Shown here: piece after piece, positions 19,242-28,504 of the stretch
Layout of the letters: every line of letters starts with the position of its first letter
Numbering within the stretch: position 1 is the first letter of the stretch
Origin: Psychrobacter sp. PG1
GTDB taxonomy: Bacteria > Pseudomonadota > Gammaproteobacteria > Pseudomonadales > Moraxellaceae
Direction: 5' to 3'
Assembly (NCBI RefSeq): GCF_014897815.1
Contig: NZ_JABUZG010000052.1
Location: 31,020-95,019, forward strand
DNA: 64,000 bases
Notes under the pieces: generated by a model
Database searches by the model: none
What the model saw: the letters and a program-made list of their open reading frames with translations, nothing else
What the model was told of the DNA's origin: nothing
Translations under genes and position numbers: made by a program

Positions 19242-19865
19242 ATGATTCTAATGATCGATAATTACGACAGCTTTACATACAATATTGTACAGTACTTCGG
19301 TGAATTACAGCAGGACATCACCGTCTGGCGTAACGATCAAACCACTATTGAAAATATTAGAACCCTTGCGCCAGATGCGATCGTCATTGGTCCCGGTCCC
19401 TGCGATCCTGATCAGGCTGGTATCTCTCTAGAAGCTATCAAGACTTTTCAGGGCGTGATACCGATACTAGGTATTTGCCTAGGACATCAGGCAATTGGAC
19501 AAGCATTTGGTGGACAAGTGGTCAAGGCTGGCGAAGTAATGCACGGCCGCTTATCCGCTGTCTATCATATTGACCAAGGTGTCTTTGTAGGCTTGCCTAA
19601 TCCCGTACAAGTCACCCGATATCATTCGCTTGTCATTGATAAAACCAGCCTGCCCGATTGTCTTGAGCTGACCGCATGGACACAAAACAGTGATGGCAGT
19701 ATTGAAGAAATCATGGGTATCCGTCATAAAACGTTTGCGATAGAAGGGGTACAATTCCATCCTGAGTCTATCTTAAGCGAAGCAGGTTATCAGCTGCTCA
19801 ACAATTTTTTGCAAACGCATCATTTGTCAGTCCTAACCTCACATGAACTACCACAAGTCGGCTAA
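19242..19865 (+). CDS. trpG: Anthranilate synthase glutamine amidotransferase subunit
   Basis: Class I glutamine amidotransferase of 207 aa, supplying ammonia to TrpE for anthranilate synthesis. Motifs: [11 protein letters not shown] at the start, VIGPGPCDP, the nucleophile Cys in [15 protein letters not shown] (near residue 80), and the catalytic His-x-Glu in VQFHPESIL near 170. It is first in the trpG-trpD-trpC order typical of Pseudomonas/Acinetobacter relatives, with trpE elsewhere. It might double as PabA, because many bacteria of this group share one subunit. The start could also be the ATG 9 nt further in. Confidence 0.95.
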   Translation: MILMIDNYDSFTYNIVQYFGELQQDITVWRNDQTTIENIRTLAPDAIVIGPGPCDPDQAGISLEAIKTFQGVIPILGICLGHQAIGQAFGGQVVKAGEVMHGRLSAVYHIDQGVFVGLPNPVQVTRYHSLVIDKTSLPDCLELTAWTQNSDGSIEEIMGIRHKTFAIEGVQFHPESILSEAGYQLLNNFLQTHHLSVLTSHELPQVG

Positions 19866-19973
19866 CAGTTTATTAAAGCATGTTCTAAAAAAGGCGTTAA
19901 TAACAAAATCAAAATAAAACCTATTCTATTGATAATTTAAAATTAACGTATAAAAATATTAAGAGAGATCATA

Positions 19974-21095
19974 ATGAGTACGACAAAAACAAATAAAAAC
20001 CCTACCCCAACTAACATTGCTCAACTGTCTGATGAAGAGACACATACGCTACTGACGACGGCTTTGGGGCGAATTTTTCAGCACATTGATTTAACCTTTG
20101 ATGAGATGTATCAGGTGATGCTGATTATCATGCAAGGCAGATGTAGCGACGCCATGATGGGTGCTATTTTGACTGGTCTGCGTATGAAAGGTGAGTCCAT
20201 CGATGAGATTACTGCCTCTGCCAGTGCAATGCGTGCGTTAGCAGCCAATATCGAACCACGGGACTGTGATTACTTAGTCGATATCGTCGGAACTGGCGGT
20301 GATGGTGCCAATTTATTCAACGTTTCTACTGCGTCAGCATTGGTTGCTGCCGCTGCTGGTGCGCAAGTGGCCAAACATGGTAACCGCGGCGTCTCTACCA
20401 ACTCTGGTAGCTCAGATTTGCTTGAGCAAGCAGGTATCAGTCTGGCACTTACCCCTGAGCAATCTAAAGAATGTATCGAAAACCAAGGTATCGGCTTTTT
20501 GTTTGCGCCCAATCATCACAGTGCGATGCGTTATGCCAATCCAGTACGCCGCGAGCTCAAAGCGCGTACCATCTTTAATATTTTAGGACCATTAACCAAC
20601 CCTGCTGGCACACCCAATCTGGTAATCGGTGTCTTTACCGCTCAGCTGTGCGAGCCTATCGCTAAAGTCATGAAAAACTTAGGCGCACGTCATGTCATGG
20701 TTGTGGGCGCAAAAGACGGTTTGGATGAAATCAGTCTCGCTACCTCAACCACTGTCGCTGAATTAAAAGACGGTGAGATATCTGTTTATGAGATGATGCC
20801 AGAAGATGCAGGTATTGAGTCACAAACCCTTATCGGTCTCGATGTAGATTCTCCAGCGCAAAGTCTTGAGCTGATTCGCGCGGCTCTATCAGGAGAAAAC
20901 TCTCAAGATCGTGCTGTACTTAAAGCACGTGATATGATTGCACTAAATGCAGGCGCGGCCATATATACCGCAGGACTTGCCAGCAACTATGCTAATGGTG
21001 TGAGCCGGGCACAAAAAGTCATTCAGAATGGTGATGCTCTACTCAAGCTTGAGTCTCTCGCCACATACACGCAGCAACTGGCGACGCAAGCTTAA
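19974..21095 (+). CDS. trpD: Anthranilate phosphoribosyltransferase
   Basis: Transfers phosphoribose from PRPP to anthranilate, the second committed step of tryptophan synthesis. 373 aa, against about 340-350 usually; the extra length is a hydrophilic N-terminus rich in Thr/Asn. Motifs: DIVGTGGDGANLFNVST (PRPP/anthranilate site, about residues 101-117), KHGNRGVSTNSGSSDLLEQAG, and RTIFNILGPLTNP. A good ribosome site AGAGAG is upstream. 108 nt after trpG, 70 nt before trpC. Confidence 0.96.
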   Translation: MSTTKTNKNPTPTNIAQLSDEETHTLLTTALGRIFQHIDLTFDEMYQVMLIIMQGRCSDAMMGAILTGLRMKGESIDEITASASAMRALAANIEPRDCDYLVDIVGTGGDGANLFNVSTASALVAAAAGAQVAKHGNRGVSTNSGSSDLLEQAGISLALTPEQSKECIENQGIGFLFAPNHHSAMRYANPVRRELKARTIFNILGPLTNPAGTPNLVIGVFTAQLCEPIAKVMKNLGARHVMVVGAKDGLDEISLATSTTVAELKDGEISVYEMMPEDAGIESQTLIGLDVDSPAQSLELIRAALSGENSQDRAVLKARDMIALNAGAAIYTAGLASNYANGVSRAQKVIQNGDALLKLESLATYTQQLATQA

Positions 21096-21165
21096 CGGCT
21101 AAGCACTATTACTGTGCACTCTAGCTATTTTAGCTATTTACATTCAACGATATTCGGATACCAGC

Positions 21166-22044
21166 ATGACTCATACAGAAACCAAGACAGATATTCCTTC
21201 CGTATTGCAACGCATTGTCGCCACTAAAGTGGAAGAAGTAAATGCCGCACACGAGGTATTATCTCTTGAAGATTTACAAGCGCAAGTCGCCGCGGATAAC
21301 AAACCACGTCGTGGCTTCGCGGCGGCGCTGCGAGCGGCTAGCACTAAAGAGCATGGTATTGGTATCATCGCTGAGATTAAAAAAGCATCTCCTTCTAAAG
21401 GCGTTATCAATCACAACTTCGCGCCTGCCCTATTTGCCAAGCAATACGAGCAAGCAGGTGCCAGCTGTCTGTCTGTATTGACTGATCGCGATTATTTCCA
21501 AGGTGATGATAGCTATCTTATTCAAGCAGCTAATGCGGTAAGCCTACCGATACTGCGTAAAGATTTTATGATAGATGTGTACCAGATCTATCAATCTTGT
21601 CTGATGGGCGCTGACTGTATTTTACTCATCATGGCCTGCCTTGACGACATCCAAGTACAAGAGCTGCATGCGCTAAGTATCGAATTGGGTATGGATGTAT
21701 TGATAGAAGTTCATACTAAAGCCGAACTTGAACGTGCGCTACAGCTACCGCGCTCAGCGCATAATATTTACGGCATTAATAATCGTGATTTGAATACTTT
21801 CGATGTCGACTTGCAAACCACGCTTGATCTAAAAAATATTTTAATCGACGCACTGGCGGCTGATGTGGATAGCACGCTTAAACCGCTTATCGTCACCGAA
21901 AGTGGCATTCATAATAGCGCTGATATTCGTTTGATGTTAGATAATGACATTCAGCACTTTTTAATCGGTGAACAGTTCATGAAGACTGACCATCCTGGAC
22001 AAGCGTTACAATCCTTACTTGCGGGCGTCGCAGCAGACGGGTAA
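21166..22044 (+). CDS. trpC: Indole-3-glycerol phosphate synthase
   Basis: Closes the indole ring from carboxyphenylamino-deoxyribulose phosphate. 292 aa TIM barrel, not fused to TrpF. Motifs: IIAEIKKASPSKGVI (active-site Lys and phosphate region, about residues 65-79), SVLTDRDYFQGD, LRKDFMIDVYQIY, GINNRDLNTFDVD and VTESGIHN. The N-terminal ~20 residues are a family extension. Third gene of the trp cluster; the following smr gene is only 68 nt away and probably co-transcribed. Confidence 0.96.
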   Translation: MTHTETKTDIPSVLQRIVATKVEEVNAAHEVLSLEDLQAQVAADNKPRRGFAAALRAASTKEHGIGIIAEIKKASPSKGVINHNFAPALFAKQYEQAGASCLSVLTDRDYFQGDDSYLIQAANAVSLPILRKDFMIDVYQIYQSCLMGADCILLIMACLDDIQVQELHALSIELGMDVLIEVHTKAELERALQLPRSAHNIYGINNRDLNTFDVDLQTTLDLKNILIDALAADVDSTLKPLIVTESGIHNSADIRLMLDNDIQHFLIGEQFMKTDHPGQALQSLLAGVAADG

Positions 22045-22112
22045 AGTGGCTTAAGTCTACTGAACAGTTTAAATAAATCCATCATTCATCAACCAACGAT
22101 ACGTTAACTTCT

Positions 22113-22844
22113 ATGTCAAACTCTCTATTTTCAAAAGAAATGCAAGACCAGCTCAAAGAGCTAAAAGGCGAACTTAGCAAAGGTCGCGATACCAATTCGC
22201 CTGAAGATGAAAACCAAAAGCCTACTGAGCCTGTATCATTGCCCACGCAAAAGCAAGTAAACAAGACTGTCAAGCAAATGGCTAGCGAGCATATTGACGA
22301 TGACAAAGTGCTGTTTATGCAAGCAATGCATGGCGTCAATCAGCTTGAAGACAAAAACGTACGCTCACCTGCCAATGCTAGCAAAGCGGGCAAACCTGAT
22401 GCGACCACCTTGTCTAAACGTGCTGCTGCGCAAGGTAGTGAAGCGAGTGATTTGGGAGCTGGCTTGTCAGATATGCAAGCACTACTCAACCCTGTCGCTG
22501 CTGAAGCCTATTTATCTTACAAACAGCCGACTTTGCAGAATAAAACCTTTGATCAGCTTAAAAAAGGCAAGCTACGTTGGTATGACGCCGTAGATATTCA
22601 TGGTTGTACCATCGAAGAGTCCCGCGTGGCAATGACTCAACTCCTAAGCCAAGCAAAACAGAAAAACGAGACCATGGTAAAAATCGTCCATGGTAAAGGC
22701 AGTGAAGCCATTTTAAAAACCTGCGTCAATGGTTGGCTCCGTCAACTACCAGAAGTATTGGCATTTTGCTCTGCACCGCCAAAAGATGGTGGTAACGGTG
22801 CAGTATTGGTACTGCTCAAAAAATCTAAAGCTGATGGTGAATAA
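22113..22844 (+). CDS. Smr domain protein
   Basis: 243 aa protein with a C-terminal Smr (MutS2-type) nuclease-like domain. The VDIHGCTIEESRVAM segment corresponds to the conserved DxHG motif, and VKIVHGKGSEA to the HGKG motif (about residues 165-205). The N-terminal half is Lys/Glu/Asp-rich and probably disordered. Family members bind or cut branched DNA or RNA, including SmrB-type nucleases acting on collided ribosomes; which applies here is not known. Placed directly behind trpC and ended by the hairpin at 22869-22896. Confidence 0.88.
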   Translation: MSNSLFSKEMQDQLKELKGELSKGRDTNSPEDENQKPTEPVSLPTQKQVNKTVKQMASEHIDDDKVLFMQAMHGVNQLEDKNVRSPANASKAGKPDATTLSKRAAAQGSEASDLGAGLSDMQALLNPVAAEAYLSYKQPTLQNKTFDQLKKGKLRWYDAVDIHGCTIEESRVAMTQLLSQAKQKNETMVKIVHGKGSEAILKTCVNGWLRQLPEVLAFCSAPPKDGGNGAVLVLLKKSKADGE

Positions 22845-22866
22845 TTTTTAGTGTTAGTATGAAAAA

Positions 22867-22900
22867 TCAAAAGGACTGCTTATTGGCAGTCCTTTTTGTT
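22867..22900 (+). terminator. Terminator of the trpG-trpD-trpC-smr unit
   Basis: 11-bp perfect stem (22869-22879 with 22886-22896), 6-nt loop, followed by T5. Confidence 0.9.
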
Positions 22901-22995
22901 ATGCTCATAAAATCATTATTTAATCTTTATCTACTACAGACACTATATTTAACATCTAGCGATAGCGGTATTTACATAAATCAGGATAAGCATTT

Positions 22996-23628
22996 ATGAA
23001 CATACAGACCATTGAGAACACACAACAGCTACATGAACATATCATGGCTTTGATTGTTATCGAGCCAAGATTTTTGTCTATCTATGAACAAGTTGGCATG
23101 CCCAGTCTACGGCATAATATCGGTGGGTTTGAGCAGTTAATGCGAGCAATGGTTGGTCAACAGCTGTCTGTGGCAGCAGCAGCCAGTATTTGGCAACGCT
23201 TACTTGATGCCGCCTTAACGAATCCACAGGCGATTATCAAAGCAACAGATGAGGACTTAAGAGCACAAGGGTTATCTAAACAAAAAACCCGTTATATTCG
23301 CTCATTAGTCGATCATGATATAGACTTTGCTGCGTTAGAAATTATGCTTGATGAAGAAGCAATAGAAGTGCTGACAGCCGTTACTGGTATTGGTCGCTGG
23401 ACGGCTGAGATGTATTTATTATTCTCTCTGAAACGTGCAGACGTACTTGCAGTCGATGATCTAGCAATTAAAGTAGCGGCGATGGCGTTATTAGACTTAA
23501 CAGAACGCCCAACGCCGAAACAGTTAAAGAATCTAACTCAAGATTGGTCACCACATCGCAGCGCCGCCAGTCTGTTGCTATGGTCATACTACGGCTTATT
23601 ACATAACCAAACCGCTGTCCCTTTATAA
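22996..23628 (+). CDS. AlkA-type DNA-3-methyladenine glycosylase
   Basis: Base-excision repair glycosylase of the HhH-GPD superfamily, 210 aa. Seen: MVGQQLSVAAAASIWQRL, the helix-hairpin-helix TAVTGIGRWTAEMYLLF (about residues 128-144), and the catalytic Asp in VLAVDDLAIKV (about 150-160), equivalent to AlkA Asp238. It lacks the N-terminal domain of E. coli AlkA (282 aa), as in the short MAG-like branch. It removes alkylated purines from DNA. No iron-sulfur Cys cluster, so it is not an EndoIII-type enzyme. Monocistronic. Confidence 0.9.
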   Translation: MNIQTIENTQQLHEHIMALIVIEPRFLSIYEQVGMPSLRHNIGGFEQLMRAMVGQQLSVAAAASIWQRLLDAALTNPQAIIKATDEDLRAQGLSKQKTRYIRSLVDHDIDFAALEIMLDEEAIEVLTAVTGIGRWTAEMYLLFSLKRADVLAVDDLAIKVAAMALLDLTERPTPKQLKNLTQDWSPHRSAASLLLWSYYGLLHNQTAVPL

Positions 23629-23790
23629 GGCCAAACACCAAAGTACGATTCATTATGTCAAACTCGCTTATCTTAAGCTTAGTCTAGCACTCGTTTTCTT
23701 TGCTGCTCTAATTTTTGTGGATGGTATAAGATAAACGCTTGATACTTATTACCTCAATTGCTGATCTTATACCGTTTTTAATCCATAATT

Positions 23791-25785
23791 TTATGGCTGA
23801 TTCCATATAGAAAAGCCAGATTTTCTTTTTGCGTACTTGAACTTGATTTTCTTTATCATACGGCTTTTATTTCTCAATGCCTTTAACGCATTGTCTTTTT
23901 TGCTCTCTACGGATTTAGTCGTTTGCTGGCTGCCTTTTTCATCTGTCTTGACGTTATCTTTACTCAAGTCCACGGCATGCTTATCATCGTTGCTGTTATC
24001 CTTATTGTCGCTAGCATCGTCATCAGTATGGTCATCATTTGACATGTCTTTTGTCGTTTCAGCGACGTTACCTTCCTTATTCTTATCTTCAATTTCGTTT
24101 TCTATGTGATGCTCAAGCTCAGTTTGATTGACAATAAGCTGCTGCGTTGGCAAAGCATGCTCGACATCATATTTCGCCACTTGGTTCAATAAATCAACAA
24201 ATAAAACGTTCTGTTTGTCATAGAACTCAGTCACGCCATTAGCATTAACATACGCCTGTAATTGAATGATATAGCAGTCTTGACGTAGCTCTAAAATATT
24301 GACCTGATTCCATTCTTGGTTGGTCAAATAATGCTCATCTATAAACTCATCCAAGTCCTTGACCATCTTAAAGACCACATCAATATCAGCAGTGCGCTTA
24401 ATATATAACTGATGGAAGAAGCGAAACATATCGCGGGACGTAAAGTTTTCAATCTGCATGGATGAGAAATCACCGTTTGGTACAGTCACAACAGTGCGTG
24501 TCAAGGTGCGCACACGTGATGAGCGAATACCAATATCAATGACTGTGCCTTCATAAGTGCCAAACTTACAATAATCACCAATACGTACGGGCGAATCCGC
24601 CACGACCACGACACTACCAACAAGGTTTTCGATGGTTTTTTGCGCACCCAGTGCTAATGCCAAACCACCCACACCCAAGGCGGCAATACCCGTGGTCAAA
24701 TCAAAACCCAAATTACCGAAGATAACAATCACGGCAAAGATCAGCAGCAACGCTTTGACCACTTTGCGTAGCAGCCCCAAGATAGAGACACGTTCAGTAT
24801 AATTTTTCTTATAACTTAAATTTACCGCACGAGTGAATATGGCATCGATGACTCGTAACAGCAACCAAGTCAATGCAAGCCAAGATGCAATCTCAGTAAA
24901 ACGATTGATCGGTTCACGTAGCGTCACCGACACGCCTGCATACACCATCACTTCTGACAATATCAGCGCCATGATGACCACTGCCAGAGGCAATACGACC
25001 TTATCAGGTAATGGCAATGGTACGCCGCGCACACGAGGATAGACGATTCGTAATAGATGGTACAGCAGCCATACCATGATATAAGTAAACACAAAGCTGC
25101 CGACAGTCATCATTAACGCTGCGGCTAAATCCGCCACTTGATAACCAAACAGCTTTTTGCCTTCTAATGAATCAAAAGTATAGCGAGACACTAACGTCGG
25201 TTCGGTATTTTCTATGACTTCTGGTACTGAGCTAAGCGTATCCGTAGAAAACTGCCAGTACTGCTCTCCTTGCTTAGACACCACTCTTTCAAGTATCAGT
25301 GGCACGCTTTTTTCGCCCACATTAATCGCACCGACGTTTTCTTGGCTTGGCGGTAGCTGATCAGTTAGGTTACCTTCAGGCGTATTATTAATCTGCAAAT
25401 CAGGCTGGAAACGCCCACCTGCATCCAGCGCTTGCTTAAATTGACGAACGATTGTGGTTGGATTGTCAGACTTTGATAAGTTTAAATAATTACTCGCCAG
25501 CAGATAGTCATTTTCACCTAACGCACTGATGAAGCCCTGTACGGTATGGCGCGGTGTATCGCGTCCGAATGAATCTGGTATCGGCGTACTCGCCGACTCC
25601 TCACTGGTACTGCCACCCATCCCCAATGCGCTAGCTTCAGCAGCAAATGCATTATTGGGTAACAATGCACTCAACAGCATAACAAGCAAAAACAAAATTG
25701 CCATTAGTGGCATTTTGATGATTGAGTATGGTGAAGACAACTCGGGACTGGGAATTATAGGAATCAGGCGATACTTAATAGACAA
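23791..25785 (-). CDS. MscS-family mechanosensitive channel
   Basis: 664 aa inner-membrane channel that would release solutes on hypo-osmotic shock. N-terminal signal/anchor with a likely cleavage after AFA, a periplasmic domain of about 160 aa, four or five spans, and the MscS core. The pore helix reads TGIAALGVGGLALALGAQKTIENLVGS, followed by the beta domain RIGDYCKFGTYEGTVIDIGIR and VVTVPNGDFSS. The C-terminal ~130 residues are a highly charged Asp/Lys/Asn tail, probably disordered, ending in a basic KKIKFKYAKRKS patch. The long N-terminus resembles YbiO/YnaI-type rather than minimal MscS. Divergent from the TonB receptor. Confidence 0.9.
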   Translation of the reverse strand: MSIKYRLIPIIPSPELSSPYSIIKMPLMAILFLLVMLLSALLPNNAFAAEASALGMGGSTSEESASTPIPDSFGRDTPRHTVQGFISALGENDYLLASNYLNLSKSDNPTTIVRQFKQALDAGGRFQPDLQINNTPEGNLTDQLPPSQENVGAINVGEKSVPLILERVVSKQGEQYWQFSTDTLSSVPEVIENTEPTLVSRYTFDSLEGKKLFGYQVADLAAALMMTVGSFVFTYIMVWLLYHLLRIVYPRVRGVPLPLPDKVVLPLAVVIMALILSEVMVYAGVSVTLREPINRFTEIASWLALTWLLLRVIDAIFTRAVNLSYKKNYTERVSILGLLRKVVKALLLIFAVIVIFGNLGFDLTTGIAALGVGGLALALGAQKTIENLVGSVVVVADSPVRIGDYCKFGTYEGTVIDIGIRSSRVRTLTRTVVTVPNGDFSSMQIENFTSRDMFRFFHQLYIKRTADIDVVFKMVKDLDEFIDEHYLTNQEWNQVNILELRQDCYIIQLQAYVNANGVTEFYDKQNVLFVDLLNQVAKYDVEHALPTQQLIVNQTELEHHIENEIEDKNKEGNVAETTKDMSNDDHTDDDASDNKDNSNDDKHAVDLSKDNVKTDEKGSQQTTKSVESKKDNALKALRNKSRMIKKIKFKYAKRKSGFSIWNQP

Positions 25786-26206
25786 AACAAACCTCTTAGC
25801 ATTATGAATGGTACAACGAAGAACAAATGAGCGCTTCCCTATAATAGCAATTATTTATAACAGCAGTGCTTTTGATTACACGTTTTTATGGTCATCTATG
25901 TGAATTATCTACTCTCACCTTTGCTTATGGCTTCTGATTTTTTATTACTTTTAGCGACACTCCTTCTCAATGTCTACTATGAATAAGAGTGATAATCATT
26001 AAATGAATAAACCGCAATCTATCATGAAAACTACTCAGCTTACCGTGAATAAACATTAGGTTAAAGTGGTTTATAAAGCGGTCTGTTTTGTAGATAATGA
26101 ACGCAGTTTTACTTGTCCACTGTTTTTTGTAATTTTTAGCCATATTAACGTCAGTATGGTTACTTTTTTCCCTGCATTTTTTAATATGATTATTTTGGAA
26201 TTGACT
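25786..26206 (+). promoter_or_regulatory. Regulatory region of the TonB receptor with Fur-like box
   Basis: This 420-bp gap separates the divergent channel and receptor genes. A Fur-like box lies at 25985-26003: aagagtgataatcattaaa matches 14 of 19 positions of the GATAATGATAATCATTATC consensus. No cobalamin riboswitch core was seen, though the receptor is BtuB-like. Confidence 0.5.
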
Positions 26207-28153
26207 ATGTCTTTATCACGTTCATCTTCACGTACCTACCTTCGTTTGAGTATCTTAAGCGCACTAGGTTTACTTGCGGTTAACACAGCAATGGCAGTGA
26301 CACCTGACGTTGCTACTATTAACGATAGCGAGCTACCACAAGTTGAGCTTGATGAAATCATTGTAACAGCAACCCGTACCCCCACTAAAACCAGCAATGT
26401 TATTGCACAAACTCGGGTTGTAGATAAAGAAGATTTAAAACGCTTTCAAGGTCAGACGGTTCTAGAAGTACTTAGACGGCAGCCAGGATTTAGCATTAAA
26501 CAAGATGGTGGTATGGGTCAAAGCAGTAATTTCTATCTTCGCGGCTATGATAGTAAGCGTGTATTAGTGCTAATAGATGGTGTTCGTTATGGCTCAATGT
26601 CAACAGGTCAGCCCGCTTTAGCCTTATTACCGACCGATCAAATTGATCGTATTGAAATTTTATACGGTGCTTCAGGCTCTAGCATTTATGGTTCAGATGC
26701 TATGGGCGGCGTCATTCAAATATTTACTAAAGGCAGTGACGTCGATCAAACTAATTTTTCTGTGACCGCAGGTGTTGGCTCACATAACCACTATATTTAT
26801 GGTGCAACAGCGCAGTTTGCAAATGCTCAAGGCGCAAAACTGAGTCTTTCCGCTAGTCGGAATCAAACCAAAGGTATCAGCGCGCTTGACAACCGAACAG
26901 GCAATGATAAAGATGACGATGGCTTTGAGAGCAATAACTTTGCCTTAAATGCTAGTATGCCTATTACTCAAAATATAAGCATTGGCGCAACTGGACTTTT
27001 CTCTAAGTCAACGACAGAGTTTGATAACTTTAGTTTTGGACCAGGTCCCAATGCAGAGATTGATCAAGAGAATGGTGCCGTATCAGCATTTTCACAATAC
27101 GAAAACGATAAGCTGACAGTACGACTATCAGCGGGTCAGAGTTTGGATAAGATTGATAACAAAGTGGGCGATGCCTTTGAAACTAAGCAGAAACAGGCGA
27201 ACTTGATAAGCAGTTATGAATTACCTGTAGGACAATTTCAAGCAGGTGCCGAATGGTTGCAGCAGGAAGTAGACCTTACAGATAACACTCCTAGTGCCGG
27301 CGGTAAAGACAGCTATAAAATAAATGACCGTGATATTAAGAGTGGCTTTGCTGGTTATCAAGTAAATGAGGATGCTTACGATTTTCAAGCCAATGTTCGT
27401 TTCGACGATAACTCACAATTTGGTCACGAAACTACATTTGGTCTTGGTTATGCTGTAAAGCTAGCGCCTAGCCTACGCCTAGGTACTAGCTTCGCTACTG
27501 GTTATAGAGCGCCTACTCTCAATGACTTATACATTGAGAGTGCTTACTATGTTCCAAATGAAGATTTAAAAGTCGAAAAGAGTAAAAATGTAGAAGTGTT
27601 TATTGAGTCTAATACCACCGTGCAAAATACACGTCTGACTGCCTTTAATAGTAATGTCGACAATCTTATTGATAACAGATACGATGGTAGTATTGATAAA
27701 TATCAAGCACTGAACATTGATGAAGCAAGCTTGTCAGGTTATAGCTTTACCTCAGACTGGCAGCTCAGTAATATTTTATTTGGTGGTCAATACACTCGCA
27801 CCAATGCTGAAGAGGACTCCGGAGCTAACAAAGGCAAACAATTAGTGTATCGCCCTGAAAATACTGGCCTGGTATATATAGGTTACCAAGCTGCAGAGTT
27901 CGATATTCGTACTGAAGCAGAATATGTGGGTAAAACCTATAATGTTGCAGATAATAGCACTTTTATAGAGGACTATACGTTATTCAATATCAGTGGTAAT
28001 TATTACTTGAGTCCAAATCTGACATGGACAAGTCGTATTAACAATTTGACTAACGTAGATTACTCAACCAATGAGAGTTTTGGTCAATATGCTTCGCGTT
28101 ACAATCAAGACGGCACCAACTTCTTCACATCTTTAACCTATAACTGGCTCTAA
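26207..28153 (+). CDS. TonB-dependent outer-membrane receptor (BtuB/siderophore type)
   Basis: 648 aa from the chosen start, which opens a clean signal peptide ending NTAMA. An in-frame start at 26066 would add 47 residues ahead of the signal peptide and is rejected. After the mature N-terminus a TonB box-like DEIIVTATR is seen, then the plug domain: EVLRRQPGFSIKQDGG, FYLRGYDSKRVLVLIDGVR, GSSIYGSDAMGGVIQIFTK. The rest is a 22-strand barrel ending in ...TSLTYNWL with a terminal aromatic-rich strand. The plug is closest in pattern to BtuB, but the upstream Fur-like box points to iron. Substrate is therefore undecided. A terminator follows. Confidence 0.9.
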   Translation: MSLSRSSSRTYLRLSILSALGLLAVNTAMAVTPDVATINDSELPQVELDEIIVTATRTPTKTSNVIAQTRVVDKEDLKRFQGQTVLEVLRRQPGFSIKQDGGMGQSSNFYLRGYDSKRVLVLIDGVRYGSMSTGQPALALLPTDQIDRIEILYGASGSSIYGSDAMGGVIQIFTKGSDVDQTNFSVTAGVGSHNHYIYGATAQFANAQGAKLSLSASRNQTKGISALDNRTGNDKDDDGFESNNFALNASMPITQNISIGATGLFSKSTTEFDNFSFGPGPNAEIDQENGAVSAFSQYENDKLTVRLSAGQSLDKIDNKVGDAFETKQKQANLISSYELPVGQFQAGAEWLQQEVDLTDNTPSAGGKDSYKINDRDIKSGFAGYQVNEDAYDFQANVRFDDNSQFGHETTFGLGYAVKLAPSLRLGTSFATGYRAPTLNDLYIESAYYVPNEDLKVEKSKNVEVFIESNTTVQNTRLTAFNSNVDNLIDNRYDGSIDKYQALNIDEASLSGYSFTSDWQLSNILFGGQYTRTNAEEDSGANKGKQLVYRPENTGLVYIGYQAAEFDIRTEAEYVGKTYNVADNSTFIEDYTLFNISGNYYLSPNLTWTSRINNLTNVDYSTNESFGQYASRYNQDGTNFFTSLTYNWL

Positions 28154-28188
28154 TTTCTCTTAGTACTATTTGGACTGTCTGAACTGAG

Positions 28189-28224
28189 AATAAAAAAGGT
28201 CATCCATCGATGGCCTTTTTTATT
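28189..28224 (+). terminator. Terminator of the TonB receptor gene
   Basis: 16-bp stem with one G-U (28189-28204 with 28209-28224), CATC loop. A/T runs on both sides make it symmetric. Confidence 0.88.
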
Positions 28225-28320
28225 GCTACATATTACCGCTCGCCTTCTTGGTGCCTATACCGTCAGCTATTTATGTTATCCAACAGGTGACAATTCATGA
28301 CTCATCAATTACAATAACGA

Positions 28321-28460
28321 CCTCCGAGAGGTGTTGCGCCATAATATCTGATAGTGCATTTAGGCTTTAAAGCCCTGCTAATCAGTCATCATGTTAGGCT
28401 CGGTAACTGTTAAACAATCATCTCATTGATTGTTGACAGCGCAAATAACGACACCTGCGT
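28321..28460 (+). promoter_or_regulatory. S-adenosylhomocysteine (SAH) riboswitch
   Basis: The segment matches the SAH riboswitch architecture. P1 pairs CCGAG (28324-28328) with CUCGG (28399-28403), the latter inside the conserved AGGCUCGG. The pseudoknot pairs AGGUGUUG (28329-28336) with CGACACCU (28449-28456), equivalent to GAGCGCUG / CGGCGCUC in known members. A variable hairpin fills each interval: one at 28347-28385 and one at 28407-28439 (8-bp core). It ends about 45 nt before the ahcY start, whose TAGGAG ribosome site is separate. No terminator was seen, so translational control is more likely. SAH riboswitches activate SAH recycling genes, matching ahcY-metF here. Confidence 0.85.
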
Positions 28461-28504
28461 TTTTATTCTTTTTATCATACCTTAACCACTGATAGGAGCA
28501 TATT

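Noticed and set aside
25786-26206. Cobalamin riboswitch before the BtuB-like receptor
   Set aside because: I found no B12-box-like core or conserved helices; a Fur-like box explains the region better.
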